From Bifidobacterium aesculapii (lineage in GTDB: Bacteria > Actinomycetota > Actinomycetes > Actinomycetales > Bifidobacteriaceae), in assembly GCF_001417815.1 (NCBI RefSeq), contig NZ_BCFK01000054.1, positions 31,746 to 95,745 on the forward strand: DNA of 64,000 nt. Reading direction: 5' to 3'. Every line of letters begins with the position of its first letter. Positions within the stretch are counted from its first letter, which is position 1. Positions 1 to 14,141 of the stretch are shown here, in pieces. Position numbers and translations under genes: made by a program. The notes beneath the pieces are model-generated. The model searched no databases, was not told the origin of the DNA, and was given only the letters and a program-made list of their open reading frames with translations.

Positions 1-588
1 CGCCGCGTACTGCGCGGATTCGGGAGTGGCGACCATGCCCGTGCCGATGGCCCACACGGGTTCGTACGCGATGATGAGTTTCGAGGCCTCACGCTCGTCG
101 AGGTCGCGGGTCACGTCATGCACCTGCCCCACGGCGAAGTCCAGTTCGATGCCCTGACGCCGCTCCTCGAAGCTTTCGCCGACGCACAGGATGGGCTGCA
201 TGCCCGCGGCGAGGACGGCCCGCACCTGGTCGACGATGTTCGCATCGTCCTCGGGATGGTATTTGCGCCGCTCGGAGTGGCCGATGATCACATAGGAGCA
301 GCCGAGCCGCGCGATCATGTCCGCGGAGATGTCTCCGGTGAACGCCCCCTGATCGGTGACGGACACGGACTGCGCGCCGTACCGTATCTTGAGTTTGTCG
401 GCCTCGACGAGCACCTCCACGCTGCGCAGCGAGGTGAACGACGGGAACAGCGCCACCTCCACCCTGCGGAAGTCGAAATGGGCGTCACGCAGCATCCACG
501 CGAACTTCTGCACGAAATACGTCGCCTCGAGATGATCGAAGTTCATCTTCCAATTGCCCGCCACCAGCGGTATGCGTTCGGACGCCAT
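1..588 (-). CDS. tpiA: Triosephosphate isomerase, 3' part cut by the window edge
   Basis: Interconverts dihydroxyacetone phosphate and glyceraldehyde 3-phosphate in the cytosol. The reading frame opens with an ATG at 588 behind a GGGGGAGA ribosome binding site. It shows the N-terminal AGNWKMN motif with the catalytic lysine, the IGHSERRK motif with the catalytic histidine, and the AYEPVWAIGTG loop with the catalytic glutamate. The reading frame runs off position 1, so roughly the last quarter of the protein is missing from the window; this is not a biological truncation. It lies downstream of pgk on the same strand, separated by a strong terminator-like hairpin. Confidence 0.97.
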   Translation of the reverse strand, partial: MASERIPLVAGNWKMNFDHLEATYFVQKFAWMLRDAHFDFRRVEVALFPSFTSLRSVEVLVEADKLKIRYGAQSVSVTDQGAFTGDISADMIARLGCSYVIIGHSERRKYHPEDDANIVDQVRAVLAAGMQPILCVGESFEERRQGIELDFAVGQVHDVTRDLDEREASKLIIAYEPVWAIGTGMVATPESAQYAA

Positions 589-634
589 GCGCGGTCTCCC
601 CCTCAGTAGAAACGTATGTGCGGTACGGACGGCA

Positions 635-674
635 ATGGCTCCCCGGCCCCCCTTGCGGGGTCCCGGGGAGCCAT
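635..674 (-). terminator. Hairpin between pgk and tpiA
   Basis: Twelve-base arms (ATGGCTCCCCGG at 635-646 and its exact complement at 663-674) surround a further GC-rich inner stem. It sits just after the pgk stop codon and before tpiA, so it probably ends or attenuates the pgk transcript. There is no clear U run. Confidence 0.7.
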
Positions 675-686
675 GCGTTCGTCGGA

Positions 687-1892
687 TCAGTCGAGCACCT
701 TCAGGCCCGGCAGCTCCTTGCCCTCGAGGAACTCGAGGGAGGCGCCGCCACCGGTGGAGATGTGCGAGAAGCCGTCCTCCGGGAAGCCGAGGTTACGCAC
801 CGCGGAGGCGGAATCGCCGCCGCCGACGATGGTGAACGCACCGGCTGCGGTGGCGTCGACGAGGCCCTGGGCCACGGCCTTGGTGCCGGCCGCGAACTCG
901 GGGATCTCGAACACGCCCATCGGGCCGTTCCACACGACGGTCTTGGAGTCCACGATCTTGTCGTGGAACAGCTTCTGGGAGTCGGGGCCGATGTCGAGGC
1001 CCATCTTGTCGGCCGGGATGGCGTCGGCGGCCACGACCTCCGGGGCGACCGGGGTGTCGCCGGCCGGGAAGCCGGGGTTCACGACGATGTCGGTGGGCAG
1101 CACGAGCTCGACGCCGTTCTTCTCGGCGGTGGCGATGTAGCCCTTGACCTTGTCGAGCTGGTCCTCTTCGAGCAGGGAGGTGCCGACCTCGTAGCCCTTG
1201 GCCTTGAGGAAGGTGAACACCATGCCGCCGCCGATGACCAGACGGTTGGCCTTGTCGAGCAGGTTCTCGATGACGCCGAGCTTGTCGGAGACCTTGGAAC
1301 CGCCGAGCACGACGGTGAACGGACGCTCCGGGTTCTCGGTCGCCTTGGACAGCGCCTTGACCTCCTTCTCGACCAGCAGGCCGGCGGCGGCCGGCAGATC
1401 GGCGGCGACGTCGTAGTTGGAGCCCTGGGCGCGGTGGACGACGCCGAAGCCATCGGAGACGAAGGCCTCGCCGAGGGCTGCGATCTTCTTGGCGTACGCA
1501 GCACGCTCGGCGGCATCCTTGGAAGTCTCCTCCGGGTTGAAGCGCACGTTCTCAAGCAGGACGACGTCGCCGTCGGACATGGCGGCGACCTTGGCCTGGG
1601 CGTCCTCGCCGTAGGTGTCCTTCGCCAGCGGCACGTCGATGCCGAGCAGCTCGCCGAGGCGGGCGGCCACGGGGGCGAGGGACAGCTCCGGGACGACCTT
1701 GCCCTTCGGGCGGCCGAGGTGGGCCATCAGGATGACCTTCGCGCCCTGCTCGCGCAGGTTCTTGATCGTCGGCAGGGCGGCCTTGATGCGGCCGTCGTCG
1801 GTGATCGTGGTGCCGTCCAGCGGGACGTTGAAATCGGCGCGCACCAGAACGCGCTTGCCCTTGAGATCTCCGAGATCCTTGAGTGTCTTCAT
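687..1892 (-). CDS. pgk: Phosphoglycerate kinase
   Basis: Transfers the acyl phosphate of 1,3-bisphosphoglycerate to ADP, in the lower half of glycolysis and of the bifid shunt. The 401-residue product begins [10 protein letters not shown] and then has the family motif [13 protein letters not shown]. Further hallmarks are [21 protein letters not shown] and the C-terminal [15 protein letters not shown] nucleotide-binding loop. The reading frame stays open upstream, but the ATG at 1892 has an AAAGGAT ribosome binding site and matches the normal family length. It lies between whiA and tpiA; a 7-bp inverted repeat at 1923-1944 lies in its leader. Confidence 0.98.
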   Translation of the reverse strand: MKTLKDLGDLKGKRVLVRADFNVPLDGTTITDDGRIKAALPTIKNLREQGAKVILMAHLGRPKGKVVPELSLAPVAARLGELLGIDVPLAKDTYGEDAQAKVAAMSDGDVVLLENVRFNPEETSKDAAERAAYAKKIAALGEAFVSDGFGVVHRAQGSNYDVAADLPAAAGLLVEKEVKALSKATENPERPFTVVLGGSKVSDKLGVIENLLDKANRLVIGGGMVFTFLKAKGYEVGTSLLEEDQLDKVKGYIATAEKNGVELVLPTDIVVNPGFPAGDTPVAPEVVAADAIPADKMGLDIGPDSQKLFHDKIVDSKTVVWNGPMGVFEIPEFAAGTKAVAQGLVDATAAGAFTIVGGGDSASAVRNLGFPEDGFSHISTGGGASLEFLEGKELPGLKVLD

Positions 1893-1956
1893 GAATATCC
1901 TTTCATAACCGCATGCGCGGGAAAGTGGCGGTGTCTTGCCACTTCGCATAATACAA

Positions 1957-1981
1957 CAGGCCCGCCGTCCGGGCGGGCCTG
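1957..1981 (-). terminator. Terminator after whiA
   Basis: Arms CAGGCCCGCC and GGCGGGCCTG (1957-1966 and 1972-1981) with a 5-nt loop lie 48 bases after the whiA stop. On the minus strand they are followed by a T-rich stretch, as expected for an intrinsic terminator. Confidence 0.75.
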
Positions 1982-2028
1982 ACACAGGATTTTTTGGAAC
2001 TCGTGGCGTGCGACGCCATGCGGGCGGC

Positions 2029-2976
2029 TCAGGAACGGACCTTCTCGGTCTTCTCCGCGAGCTGAAGCAGACGGCGGATGCGTCCCGCGATGGCGTCCTT
2101 GGAGATGGGCGGCTCCGCCAGACGGCCGAGCTCCTCCAGGCTCGCATCGCCATGCTCCAGACGCAGCTGGCCCGCGGCACGCAGGTTCTCGGGCACGTCG
2201 ACGCCGGCCTGGTCGAACAGTTCGAACGCCTTGCGCACCTTGTCGCACGCTTCGGCCGCCGCCTTGGCGGAACGGCGCATGTTGGCGTCGTCGAAGTTGG
2301 CGAGGCGGTTCGCCTTGGACCGGGTCTCGCCGTCGGAACGCTTGCCCGTCCAGTCACGCGCCGAGCGCATGGCGCCCATCGAGTTGAGCATGCGTTCGAT
2401 GGAATCGGGGTCGGTGAGCGTCACGCGGAAGGATTTGCTCAACTGCCTGGGCTTGGCGGTGATGCCGAGCCTGCGCGCAAGTCCCGCCAACGCCATCGCG
2501 GCCTCGTTGCTCGGGCAGATGATCTCCATATACGGGTTCTTGCCGAGGTCGGAGAGGATGCCCTTCGCCATGAAGGCGCCTCTCCACGCGGCCCTCACCT
2601 GCGCGATCTTACCCTGCACGATCTTCACCGGCAGGCCGCGCACGGCCTTGTTGCGGTCGATGAGGCCGGTGGCCACGGCGAGGTTCACGGCCCCGCGCTC
2701 CACCTTGACGATATGGTACTGGTGGGAGCCCTTGGGCGTCGTGCGCGTCGACGTGATGAGCTTCGCTTCGAGGTTGTACAGGTCCCTGATGTTGTCGCGC
2801 AGCCATTCCGCGGCGACCAACGAATCGAAAGTGGCGAGCATGACGATCTGCTTCTGGGCGTTGTTCATGAAGCCGCCGGCGAAGCGGATCATGGCGGTGA
2901 CCTGCGCCTTCCTGGCGTCCGCCTTCTCGTCCTCAAGCGCCGCGAGCTCGCTTTTCACATCATCCAGAAGAGCCAA
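2029..2976 (-). CDS. whiA: WhiA-type DNA-binding regulator
   Basis: A 315-residue homologue of WhiA, the conserved Gram-positive regulator with a LAGLIDADG-like N-terminal fold and a C-terminal helix-turn-helix. It drives sporulation-linked division genes in Streptomyces and affects division in non-sporulating bacteria. The N-terminus contains [15 protein letters not shown], and the C-terminal helix-turn-helix region contains [18 protein letters not shown]. The start has a good AGGAGG site. In many actinobacteria the order is rapZ, yvcK, whiA; here rapZ and whiA are separated only by 185 non-coding bases and no yvcK (CofD-like) gene is present. The target genes in a non-sporulating bifidobacterium cannot be read from the sequence. 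Confidence 0.93.
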   Translation of the reverse strand: MALLDDVKSELAALEDEKADARKAQVTAMIRFAGGFMNNAQKQIVMLATFDSLVAAEWLRDNIRDLYNLEAKLITSTRTTPKGSHQYHIVKVERGAVNLAVATGLIDRNKAVRGLPVKIVQGKIAQVRAAWRGAFMAKGILSDLGKNPYMEIICPSNEAAMALAGLARRLGITAKPRQLSKSFRVTLTDPDSIERMLNSMGAMRSARDWTGKRSDGETRSKANRLANFDDANMRRSAKAAAEACDKVRKAFELFDQAGVDVPENLRAAGQLRLEHGDASLEELGRLAEPPISKDAIAGRIRRLLQLAEKTEKVRS

Positions 2977-3161
2977 GAGCCAACCTCCTAAGTCTCGTCC
3001 CTCTCAATGGTTCCGGGGTTCGGGGCATGGAACGGGGTGCTATGTTCCCGCGCCTCCCGCCGAATTTCTGTGATACCGGCCATCTTGGACAACAGTCGCC
3101 CCGTTTTCGCTTTTCCATGGCCGCCGTCTCGACATGTGGTCAGGGCGAGCCGGCCGGAAAA

Positions 3162-4106
3162 TCAACGGCGACGACGCTGCTCGCGGGCGGAAACGGTGAC
3201 ATCGAGCCCATGTGAGCGCAAACGGGAGGCCAGCGCCTCGCTCATGGCCACCGAACGATGCTGACCGCCCGTGCAGCCGACCGCGATGGTCACGAAATGC
3301 TTGTCCTCACGGGCGTACCCCTCGATGGCGATGAGCAGCGCCTTCTCGTAGGCGTCGAGGAACGCCTTCGCGCCGTCGCTGGACAGCACGTAGTCGGCCA
3401 CGGGCTTGTCCCAGCCGGTGAGCTCGCGCAGACTGGGCACCCAGAACGGATTGGGCAGGAACCGCACGTCCGCCACGAAGTCGGCGTCGGTCGGTGTCCC
3501 GTATTTGAACCCGAAGCTGAAGATGTGCACGGACACCGTCTTGGGGCCGGACCCGACCATAGCCTCGTACAGCTTGGTGGACAGCTGGTGGATGCTCAGC
3601 GAGGACGTGTCGATCACCTTGTCCGCGCGCTCCTTGAGGTTGGCGAGCAGCGCCCGCTCCTCCTCGATGCCGTCGATGAGACGGTTGCCGTGCTGGAGCG
3701 GATGCGGCCGACGGACCTTCTCGTAGCGGGTGACGAGCACGTCGTCGCTGGCGTCGAGGAACAGGATGCGCGTCCTGACGCCGAGGTCGTCGAGATGGCT
3801 GAGCACCTCGTTGAGGTCGTCGAAGTACTCGCGCGACCTCACGTCGATGACCGCGGCGAGCCGGTGCACGCCCCTGCCGTCGCCGGCGTTGGTCATCATG
3901 TCGACGAGCGGCACGAGCAGCTTGGGCGGCAGGTTGTCCACCACATACCAGCCCATGTCCTCCACGCAGTCGGCGGCATGCGACCTGCCCGCCCCGGACA
4001 TGCCGGTGATGAGCAGCACCTCGAAGCCGTCGGCCGGCGCCGGGCTGTCCGCAGATCCGCCTTCCCCTTTCTTCGCGGCGATGGAGCCGCGGTCCATCGA
4101 ATCCAT
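3162..4106 (-). CDS. rapZ: RapZ/YvcJ-family nucleotide-binding protein
   Basis: A 314-residue P-loop protein of the RapZ (YvcJ, former UPF0042) family. The N-terminus carries the Walker A motif GMSGAGRS, with arginine in place of the usual lysine. The C-terminus has the family motif VTIAVGCTGGQHRSVA. In E. coli RapZ controls glucosamine-6-phosphate synthase through small RNAs; that role is not established in actinobacteria. The ATG at 4106 shares one base with the aroE stop codon, so the two are translationally coupled. The longer upstream reading frame in this phase is the shadow of aroE. Confidence 0.92.
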   Translation of the reverse strand: MDSMDRGSIAAKKGEGGSADSPAPADGFEVLLITGMSGAGRSHAADCVEDMGWYVVDNLPPKLLVPLVDMMTNAGDGRGVHRLAAVIDVRSREYFDDLNEVLSHLDDLGVRTRILFLDASDDVLVTRYEKVRRPHPLQHGNRLIDGIEEERALLANLKERADKVIDTSSLSIHQLSTKLYEAMVGSGPKTVSVHIFSFGFKYGTPTDADFVADVRFLPNPFWVPSLRELTGWDKPVADYVLSSDGAKAFLDAYEKALLIAIEGYAREDKHFVTIAVGCTGGQHRSVAMSEALASRLRSHGLDVTVSAREQRRRR

Positions 4107-5083
4107 CACAGCGCCTCCTCCAATGCACGTCTCATGGCGATCTCCAGGTGGTCGTCGTCGACGGTGACGTCCTGCAGACGGCGATCGGCGTCGGAGGGCG
4201 GGTCGTCGTCCCAGATCCCGGTCATGAGCAGCACCTGGATGAGGCCCTGGTACAGCAGCATCTCCTCGCCGCCGATCGCCTGCCCGCCGTGCTCGCGCCA
4301 CACCTGCATGAGGCGCGTGGGGCGAGGATCGTAGACCACATCCAGCAGGGTGCCGGGGAACGTCGTCTCGACGGCCGAGAGCACGTCGGCGACGCCGTCC
4401 GCGGCATGCCCGGGAATCGTGTTGATGACGTACCCCGCCTCACGTGCGACGGCGGCCACCGCGTCCCCGTCCGCCAGGTCGATCTCGTCATAGGGATGCA
4501 CGCCGTCGCCCCGGAACATCGCCGCGGCCGGCCCGATGCCGAGATCACGCCCGGGGTGCCGTGACGCGACGGTGATGCGTGACGCCCCCGGCATCATCAG
4601 GCATGCGGCGGCCGCGGAGGTGGCCGTGTTGCCGTTGCCGATGATGAGCGCGCGGCCGGCACGGCCAGCGTCGCGATGCACGCCGGACTCGCGGTCGGCA
4701 TGGTCGAAGGCGAGCTGGATGCCGACGACGTCGGTGTTATACAGTCTGATGACCGGGCGCCCGTTCGGCCACAGCGGGTCGTCGTGATCGACGTGGGACC
4801 AGTCGAACACGACCGTGTTGGCGACCTTCAGCTCCCTCGCCCACACATTGCGCGGGGTGCCGTACGGCTGGATTGTCTTCTTGAGCGGCATGGTCAGGCT
4901 CAGCCCACGCCATGTGGGGTCCAGTCCCTTGAGGAACGCGTCGAGGTCCTCCTCGCCCACCTCGTGCCGGTCGTACCACCAATCGTCGAGTCCGAGCGCG
5001 CGGTACGCCGCGTTGTGCAGCACCGGCGACAGCGAATGCGCGATGGGCTTGCCGAGCACCGCGCACCTGTTGGCGATCGTCAT
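4106..5083 (-). CDS. aroE: Shikimate dehydrogenase-like protein
   Basis: Predicted NADPH-dependent reduction of 3-dehydroshikimate to shikimate in aromatic amino acid synthesis. Of 325 residues, the N-terminal part has the substrate motif GKPIAHSLSPVLHN and the catalytic-lysine segment SLTMPLKK. The dinucleotide-binding loop reads GNGNTATSA, a slightly unusual form of GxGGT. The start at 5083 has a strong AGGAGG site. It sits between uvrC and rapZ, away from other shikimate genes. This family also contains quinate/shikimate dehydrogenase paralogues, so exact substrate use is an inference. Confidence 0.88.
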   Translation of the reverse strand: MTIANRCAVLGKPIAHSLSPVLHNAAYRALGLDDWWYDRHEVGEEDLDAFLKGLDPTWRGLSLTMPLKKTIQPYGTPRNVWARELKVANTVVFDWSHVDHDDPLWPNGRPVIRLYNTDVVGIQLAFDHADRESGVHRDAGRAGRALIIGNGNTATSAAAACLMMPGASRITVASRHPGRDLGIGPAAAMFRGDGVHPYDEIDLADGDAVAAVAREAGYVINTIPGHAADGVADVLSAVETTFPGTLLDVVYDPRPTRLMQVWREHGGQAIGGEEMLLYQGLIQVLLMTGIWDDDPPSDADRRLQDVTVDDDHLEIAMRRALEEAL

Positions 5084-5129
5084 GCCTGCCTCCTTCGTCT
5101 CCCTGCGTTCCCGCTCCATCCTACTCGTT

Positions 5130-7540
5130 TCACGCCGCGGCCGACGACTCCCCGTCGCCTTGGCCGCCGTCGGCGTGCAGGGCGGCGTGGATCGCCTGGG
5201 CCTTGGCATGCCCGACGCCTTTGACCGTCTCCAGCTGCTCGACGCTCGCCTCGCGCATCGCGCGCACGGAGCCGAATCGCGCCAGCAGACGCTTCTGATA
5301 GGTCTCGCCGATGCCGGGGATGTCGTCGAGCACGCTGCGCAGCGCGCCCTTGCGCCGCGTCTGACGATGGTAGGTGATGGCGAAGCGGTGCGATTCGTCG
5401 CGTACCCGCTGCAGCAGGTACATGCCCTCCGACTGCCGTTTGAGGATGACCGGGTAGTCGTCGTCGGGCACCCAGACCTCCTCGAGTCGTTTGGCGAGGC
5501 CGCAGACGGCCACATTATCGACGCCGCAGTCCGCAAGCGCCTTGGCGGCGGCCATGACCTGCGGCCTGCCGCCGTCGACGACGACGAGGTTCGGCTTGTA
5601 TGCGAACCGGTGGCGGTCGGTGTTCTGCTGGACGGGGGACGCGTCCGCCGCGCCCGCGCCGGCACCGTCCACCGCGCCCGTCGCGGCCACGGCGTCGTCC
5701 GTCGTCGCGGCGGAGGCGTGCGGAAGCGCCCCCTGCGCGCGTCTCTCCGCCTCGATGCTTTCGCCGGAGTCGCCGGCGATGTTGCCATGGCGGAAGCGGC
5801 GCGTCAACGTCTCGTACAATGCGCTCAGATCGTCCACGGCGCCCGCGCCGTCGCGGCCGCGGATCGCGAAGCGGCGGTACTCCGATTTCTTCGCGACGGC
5901 GTCCTCGAAGACGACCATGGAGGCGACCTGGAACGCGCCGCCGACGGTATTGGAGATGTCGTAGCATTCGATGCGCAACGGCGCCTCGGCCAGCCCGAGG
6001 GCTTCGGCGACCTCGTTCATGGCCCGGGTGCGCGCGCCCATGTCCGAGATGCGGCTCATCTTGGACCGCGCCAGCGCCTGCGCGGCGTTGTCGTTCGCGC
6101 GTTCCATGAGCTGTTTCTTGTCGCCGCGCCCGGCGACGCGTATCGTCACCGCTCCCCCGCGCAGTCCGGTCAGCCACGACTCCAGCTCGTCACGGCGCGA
6201 CGGCTCGACGGGGGTGATGACCTCACGGGGCACGGGCGCGACTGGGGCGAGCAGGTCGGCACGTCCGGTGACCTCCCTGCGCGCGTTGCGTTCACGCGTG
6301 GCGCGGGCGCGCGCCTGCGCGTCGGTCGCGCTCATGCGCTGCGTCGCGCCGATGGCGTCGCGCGTCTCCTCGACGCGGGTCGATGTCCCGGTCGCGTCCG
6401 CCGACCCGTCGTGACCGACGACGGCCGCCGCGTCATGCGCCGCATCGTCCTCGGCGTCGGAGTAGACGCGCACGATGAGATCGGCCATGAGGTCGGCGTC
6501 GTCGATGTCCTCGACGCGTTCGACGCTCCAGTTGCGTTCGCCGCGGATCGCGCCGGCGCGCACGTGGAACGCGTGGACGGAGGCTTCGAGCTCGTCGGTC
6601 GCGAAGCCGAACACGTCGGCGTCAACCTGGTCGTCGAAGACGACGGCGTTCTGCTCGACGACGGTGGAGAGCATCGCGATCTCGTCGCGCAGCCGCGCCG
6701 CCTTCTCGAATTCGAGGTCGGCGCTGGCCGCCTTCATGTCCCTCGTCAGCTGGGCGATGTACGACCTGCCGAGACGACCGGTCATCACGCCGACGAGACG
6801 CTCGCACATGCGACGGTGCTCGTCCGGCGCGATGCGGCCGACGCAGGGCGCGGAACATTTGCCGATGGAGGCGAGCAGACAGGGACGGCCCGTCAGCTCG
6901 GCCTTGTGGTAGACGCCGGGCGTGCAGGTGCGTACCGGGAAGGTGCGCAATAGCCGGTCGAGGCCATGGCGCAGATCCCATACCTTCGCGTAAGGTCCGA
7001 AGTACCGGGCGTCGCGCCGTTTGCGGCTGCGCGTGACCCACACGCGCGGCACACGCTCGCCGACGGACACCGCCAGATACGGGTACGTCTTGTCGTCGCG
7101 GAACTGCACGTTGAACCGGGGGTCGAACTCCTTGATCCACGTGTATTCGAGTGTGAGCGATTCGAGTTCGGTGCCGACGACGGTCCATTCGAGGCTCCGG
7201 GCGGTGAGCACCATCGTCTGCGTGCGCGGGTGGAGCTGGTACAGCGGCTGGAAGTAGTTGGTGAGACGGTTGCGCAGGTTCTTCGCCTTGCCGACGTAGA
7301 TGACGCGCCCCTCGCCGTCGCGCCACTTGTAGACGCCGGGCGACGCGGGGATGTCGGAGGTCTTCGGGCGGAACAGGTCGCGCGAGTCGCCGAGCAGCGG
7401 CGCCCCGTTCGCGTTCACCTTCCGCGCGGGGCCGCCCGGAAGGTCCGGGGCATCCGTCCCGCCGTCCGGCATGCCCCGGTGCCGCAGCTCCTGCGCCGTG
7501 CGCCGCCACACCTGGGGCGAATGCCGTTCGATGTCGTTCG

Positions 7541-7544
<4 letters not shown>
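5130..7544 (-). CDS. uvrC: Excinuclease ABC subunit C, unusually long
   Basis: Makes the dual incisions in nucleotide excision repair with UvrA and UvrB. The GIY-YIG nuclease domain starts near residue 65 ([10 protein letters not shown], then [13 protein letters not shown]). A UVR motif follows around 275-290, then the RNase H-like endonuclease domain (CYDISN near 527, [10 protein letters not shown] near 655) and tandem helix-hairpin-helix motifs at the C-terminus. The 804-residue length exceeds the usual 600-700. Two low-complexity Ala/Asp/Gly-rich insertions (about 362-435 and 588-645) interrupt the core. I chose the GTG at 7544 because it overlaps the uvrA stop by 4 nt (GTGA); a start near residue 25 (MPDGG) is also possible. 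Confidence 0.95.
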
Positions 7545-10474
<2,930 letters not shown>

Positions 10475-10615
10475 CACCTTCTCGACGATGACCTCGCCGT
10501 TCCTGCCGTTCGATCCCCTTCGCCCCGTGGCCACCGTTCCCGCCTTCCCCGCCGCATGCGCGGCGCGCCCGCGTCCGTCGATTCCGCACCAAGGATACCC
10601 GACGACCCGACAGAT

Positions 10616-10643
10616 ATCGAACACACGTTCGATGGCGTGTCAA
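10616..10643 (-). promoter_or_regulatory. uvrA promoter with LexA-type SOS box
   Basis: CGAAC-ACAC-GTTCG at 10618-10631 matches the Gram-positive LexA consensus CGAAC-N4-GTTCG exactly and extends to 7-bp arms (10616-10633). On the minus strand a TTGACA -35 (10638-10643) lies next to it, and a weak TCGATA -10 follows 17 bases later, so the operator fills the core promoter. It is 144 bases upstream of the uvrA start. Confidence 0.85.
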
Positions 10644-10676
10644 TGCCGATGGGAGACGCGGGGCGCCGGCCGGTCG

Positions 10677-13600
10677 TCACCGACCTTCGAGCACCGCCTC
10701 GCGCAACGAGCTCAGGCCCGTGTCCGGATCCCTGTAGGTGACGTACGCCTTGGTGCACACCGCAAGCATCTCGCCCGTTTTGCTTTCCGGCGCGGATACG
10801 ATCACCTGGAACCCGAGTCGCGGCAGCACCATGAGCGCGCGCTGCGTGTACCGGCCGTCGGCCTTGATGAGCGCCTCATCGAGGAACAGCGTGGTGTAGC
10901 ACGGCTCGCTGGTCATGCCTCCGCCGAGCAGATAGATGAGCGCGGCGCCGTAGACGAACGAGGTGAGCTCCTGCAGCGCCCCGCCCGAGCGGCCTCCGGT
11001 GGAGGTGATGCGCTCGTCGGGCCCCTCGTCGTGCCGCACGACCGCATAGAAGGTGGAGCGGCAGCGCGGGTCGAGGTTGTGCGCGCCGATGCTGCGCACC
11101 CCGTTCGCGTCCTTGACCTTCCCCAGGTCGTCACGCAGCATGGCGATCATCGGCGCGCAGTCGTCGAACGTGCGCCGCGCCAGCTCGCCGTCGCCGCCGC
11201 CGTTTGCCGCGCAGGCGCGCCACGTCTTCAGCACGTCGATCACGTGGGCGAGCTTCGTACGGAATTCCGGATCGGCCCGGCGGATGTCGGCGTGGATCGA
11301 CAGGCTGCCGCGGCGCGGACCGAACTCCTGGCCTTCCAGCATCGCGTTGATGCGGTCGAGCTGGTCGTGGATGTCCGCGGTGTCCGTGTCGATGGCGCGC
11401 TTGATGGTCATCATGCTCATGGCCAGCTGTTCGAGGCAACGCCTGTATTCATCGTCCGTCGTCTCGACGGCCACGAGCTTCGACAGGCCCTCGAGTTCGT
11501 CGAGATAATACCGGTGATCGTCCACGCTGGCGGCCAGCGAGCCGCCCTGCGACCCGTACACGTCGATGTACGTCGTCATCTTCGCCTCGACCGCGGCACG
11601 GGCCGCGCCGACGTCTCCCCTCAGCCCGGAGATGCGCGCGGCCATGTCCTTGGCCATGCCGGCGATGATGCGGTCGGGGAACGATTCGCCCGACATCCCG
11701 GTCGACGCGAATCCGGCTCCGATGATCATGTGGGCGCGCAGCGCGGCGTCCCCGATGCCGGCGAACCGGTTGTCATACGATTCGTCGAGCGCGGAGGCGA
11801 TGTCGCCGGCGAGCGCGCCCGGGTCCTTTTCGCCGTGCGGCATCGCATCGCCATGGCGTTCCAGCCACCGGGCGGCCGCGGCCGCGGCCCGGGCCGCGGA
11901 GGACGCCGCCTGCTTGGCCTCAAGCCGACGCTCCTCGAGCGTCTCGAGCTCGCCGGCGAGCGCGTCGCGCCGTTCGGCGAGGCGTTTCATCTCCGGATCG
12001 TCTCCGGTCGCGCCGACCGCGGCCTCGAGATCGGCGACGGCGCGTCGCGCACCTTCCACGTCGACGTCCTCCCAGGTGGTGTAGGCGAGCAGGTCGGCGA
12101 GCTCATGCTCCCCGCGCAGCATATCGGACTGGCGTCGGGCCGCGTCGACGGCGTCCGTCGCATGTTCGAGGTCGCGGCCTGCCTCGCCGATCCGGCGCTC
12201 GAGGTCACCGAGATACGTCTCGTTGACGAATCCGATGATCTCGTCGCCGTCCTTGACGCCGTGCTGTCCGCGTCCGCCGGATTTGATCTGCCCGTCGGCC
12301 TGCACCTGGCGGCGCTCCCGATCGGCGTCGTCGATGGCGTCCACGCACAACGCGTCGAGGTCCCGGTCGGAGGTGCGTTCGCGCAGCCAATCGGCGAAGG
12401 GCGAGTCCTCGCGGAAACGCAGTCTGTCGGACAGCCACGTCCCGTCATGCAGTCCTTCGCGCAACACGCTCGCCGAACCCCGATCCGCACGCGTCGTGTC
12501 CACGAACCGCCAGGTGCGTCGGGGCATCGTGCGCGGGTCGATGGCACTGACCTTGGCCGCGAACCCCTGTTCGTGGCGTTTGTCGACGAGGATGGTGCGG
12601 GCGATGGATCCGTAGACGGCGTTCATCGCCAGACGCCAATGCTCGTCCTCCTCGCGCACGTCCATGAGTTCCGCCACGTAGGGCAGTTCGGACGGCTCGA
12701 GGCCGGTGGCGTGGCAGAGCATGGCACGAGCCTCGTCCATGCGTCGGGTGATGCGGGTGCGCTGCGACCGCTGCCGTTCGTAGTCGGTCTTGAGACGGCG
12801 CAACCTGTCCGCCGCCTCGGCGCGTGCGGCGACGGCCTGGTCGCGGGAGTCGTCGAGCTCCTCCAGACGACGGTCGTAGCCGCGTTTGAAGTTCACCGCG
12901 GCGAGTCGGCGCCCGTTCCACGCCTGCTCCCCGTCCGGCGTCGTCTCGCCGAGCGCCTCGAAGCGACGCGCGATGCGGTCATGGGCGGCGGTGACGTCCT
13001 CGAGGCGACGGCGCGCCTGGTCGAGGCCGGCCTCGGCGCGGGCGAGGTCGCCGCCGTCCGCGCCCTGCATGCGACGGCTGATCGCGTCGAGGCGCGAGCG
13101 CAGCGCCTCGGCGCGCCGCTGCGAGTCGGCGGCGTCGTCTGCGCGGGCGCGCGCCTCCTGCTCGTCGACCGGCAGCTGCGCGGCGACCTCGGCCTTCATG
13201 CGGGCCAGCGCCCTGTCGCGGATGGCGGCGCTCCCCTCGTCGCTCGCAGGGTCGGCTGCGGCGAACGCGCGCATGCGCCCGCACGCCGCCTCGTATGCGG
13301 CGTAGCCGTCGCTGATGGCGCGAAGGGCCTTCATCCGTCGGATCTTGCTCTCCATGGCGCGGAAGTTGCCGTCGTAGCGTTCGTAGTCCTCGACGGTGGC
13401 GCGCGCCAGACCGAGCGCCTCGGGCACGCCGAGCACGCCCTGTTTGAAGATGTCGTCCAGGCGGGAGGGGGCGTCGGCGGATTGGATCCTGTGCAGCAGA
13501 CGGCACGCGGCCTCGCTCAGTCCCAAGACCGACCAGATGCGCGTATGGAACGCGTCGGCGCTTGGGAACGTCTCGCACCCCGGGTACGCGGCCTTGAGCT

Positions 13601-14141
13601 GGACCGCCGTGAACGGCGCCTGACGGTAGCGGTCCATCAGACGCGGGTCCATGGGCTCGTCCCAGGTCACGTAGCATCTGCGGACCTCGCCGCGGCCGTC
13701 GCCGGCCATGAGGTACAGGAACTTGCCGCAGGAGAGCACCTGCCCGGTGGTCCGGTTGTGGTACGTGTCGACGATGGCGCCCCATACCGGCTGCGGAGAG
13801 CCGTCCCCGTCGCGGCCGCGCAGGTAGAGCGGCTCGTCGCCGTCATCGGTGTTGCCGACGCCCGTCATGCCCCTCAGATAGGTGTAGTCGCTGCGTTCCG
13901 AACGGCCCGAGTTCGAGGCCTTGTTGAACGGCGTGCCCGTCGGGTATAGCAGCGAGGTCTGTGCGTCGACCAGTGTGGATTTGCCGGATTCGCTGGCGCC
14001 GGCGAGCAGGGTCACCGGCAGCGTCCCGTCGGTGGAGGGGCGGAATTCGTGGTACCCCTCGTAGGTGCCCCAGTTGACGAGCCGGCGGGATTCCAGCATC
14101 CACCGGTCCGCTATCATCTGCACGTCCGCGGCAACCGTCAT
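10677..14141 (-). CDS. MukB-like SMC ATPase, JetC/MksB family
   Basis: Predicted motor of a Jet/Mks complex, the bacterial MukB-type SMC group that loops or compacts DNA. Of 1,154 residues, the Walker A GASESGKS is at about 48-55. Long charged coiled-coil segments fill the middle. The signature [14 protein letters not shown] is near 1049 and the Walker [12 protein letters not shown] near 1085, so the composite ATPase looks intact. The ATG at 14141 overlaps the jetB stop by 4 nt (ATGA). The order jetA-jetB-jetC is that of Wadjet type I, but the next gene on the strand is uvrA rather than the nuclease JetD. Family assignment is from motifs, size and order; the plasmid-defence role is inference. 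Confidence 0.85.
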   Translation of the reverse strand: MTVAADVQMIADRWMLESRRLVNWGTYEGYHEFRPSTDGTLPVTLLAGASESGKSTLVDAQTSLLYPTGTPFNKASNSGRSERSDYTYLRGMTGVGNTDDGDEPLYLRGRDGDGSPQPVWGAIVDTYHNRTTGQVLSCGKFLYLMAGDGRGEVRRCYVTWDEPMDPRLMDRYRQAPFTAVQLKAAYPGCETFPSADAFHTRIWSVLGLSEAACRLLHRIQSADAPSRLDDIFKQGVLGVPEALGLARATVEDYERYDGNFRAMESKIRRMKALRAISDGYAAYEAACGRMRAFAAADPASDEGSAAIRDRALARMKAEVAAQLPVDEQEARARADDAADSQRRAEALRSRLDAISRRMQGADGGDLARAEAGLDQARRRLEDVTAAHDRIARRFEALGETTPDGEQAWNGRRLAAVNFKRGYDRRLEELDDSRDQAVAARAEAADRLRRLKTDYERQRSQRTRITRRMDEARAMLCHATGLEPSELPYVAELMDVREEDEHWRLAMNAVYGSIARTILVDKRHEQGFAAKVSAIDPRTMPRRTWRFVDTTRADRGSASVLREGLHDGTWLSDRLRFREDSPFADWLRERTSDRDLDALCVDAIDDADRERRQVQADGQIKSGGRGQHGVKDGDEIIGFVNETYLGDLERRIGEAGRDLEHATDAVDAARRQSDMLRGEHELADLLAYTTWEDVDVEGARRAVADLEAAVGATGDDPEMKRLAERRDALAGELETLEERRLEAKQAASSAARAAAAAARWLERHGDAMPHGEKDPGALAGDIASALDESYDNRFAGIGDAALRAHMIIGAGFASTGMSGESFPDRIIAGMAKDMAARISGLRGDVGAARAAVEAKMTTYIDVYGSQGGSLAASVDDHRYYLDELEGLSKLVAVETTDDEYRRCLEQLAMSMMTIKRAIDTDTADIHDQLDRINAMLEGQEFGPRRGSLSIHADIRRADPEFRTKLAHVIDVLKTWRACAANGGGDGELARRTFDDCAPMIAMLRDDLGKVKDANGVRSIGAHNLDPRCRSTFYAVVRHDEGPDERITSTGGRSGGALQELTSFVYGAALIYLLGGGMTSEPCYTTLFLDEALIKADGRYTQRALMVLPRLGFQVIVSAPESKTGEMLAVCTKAYVTYRDPDTGLSSLREAVLEGR

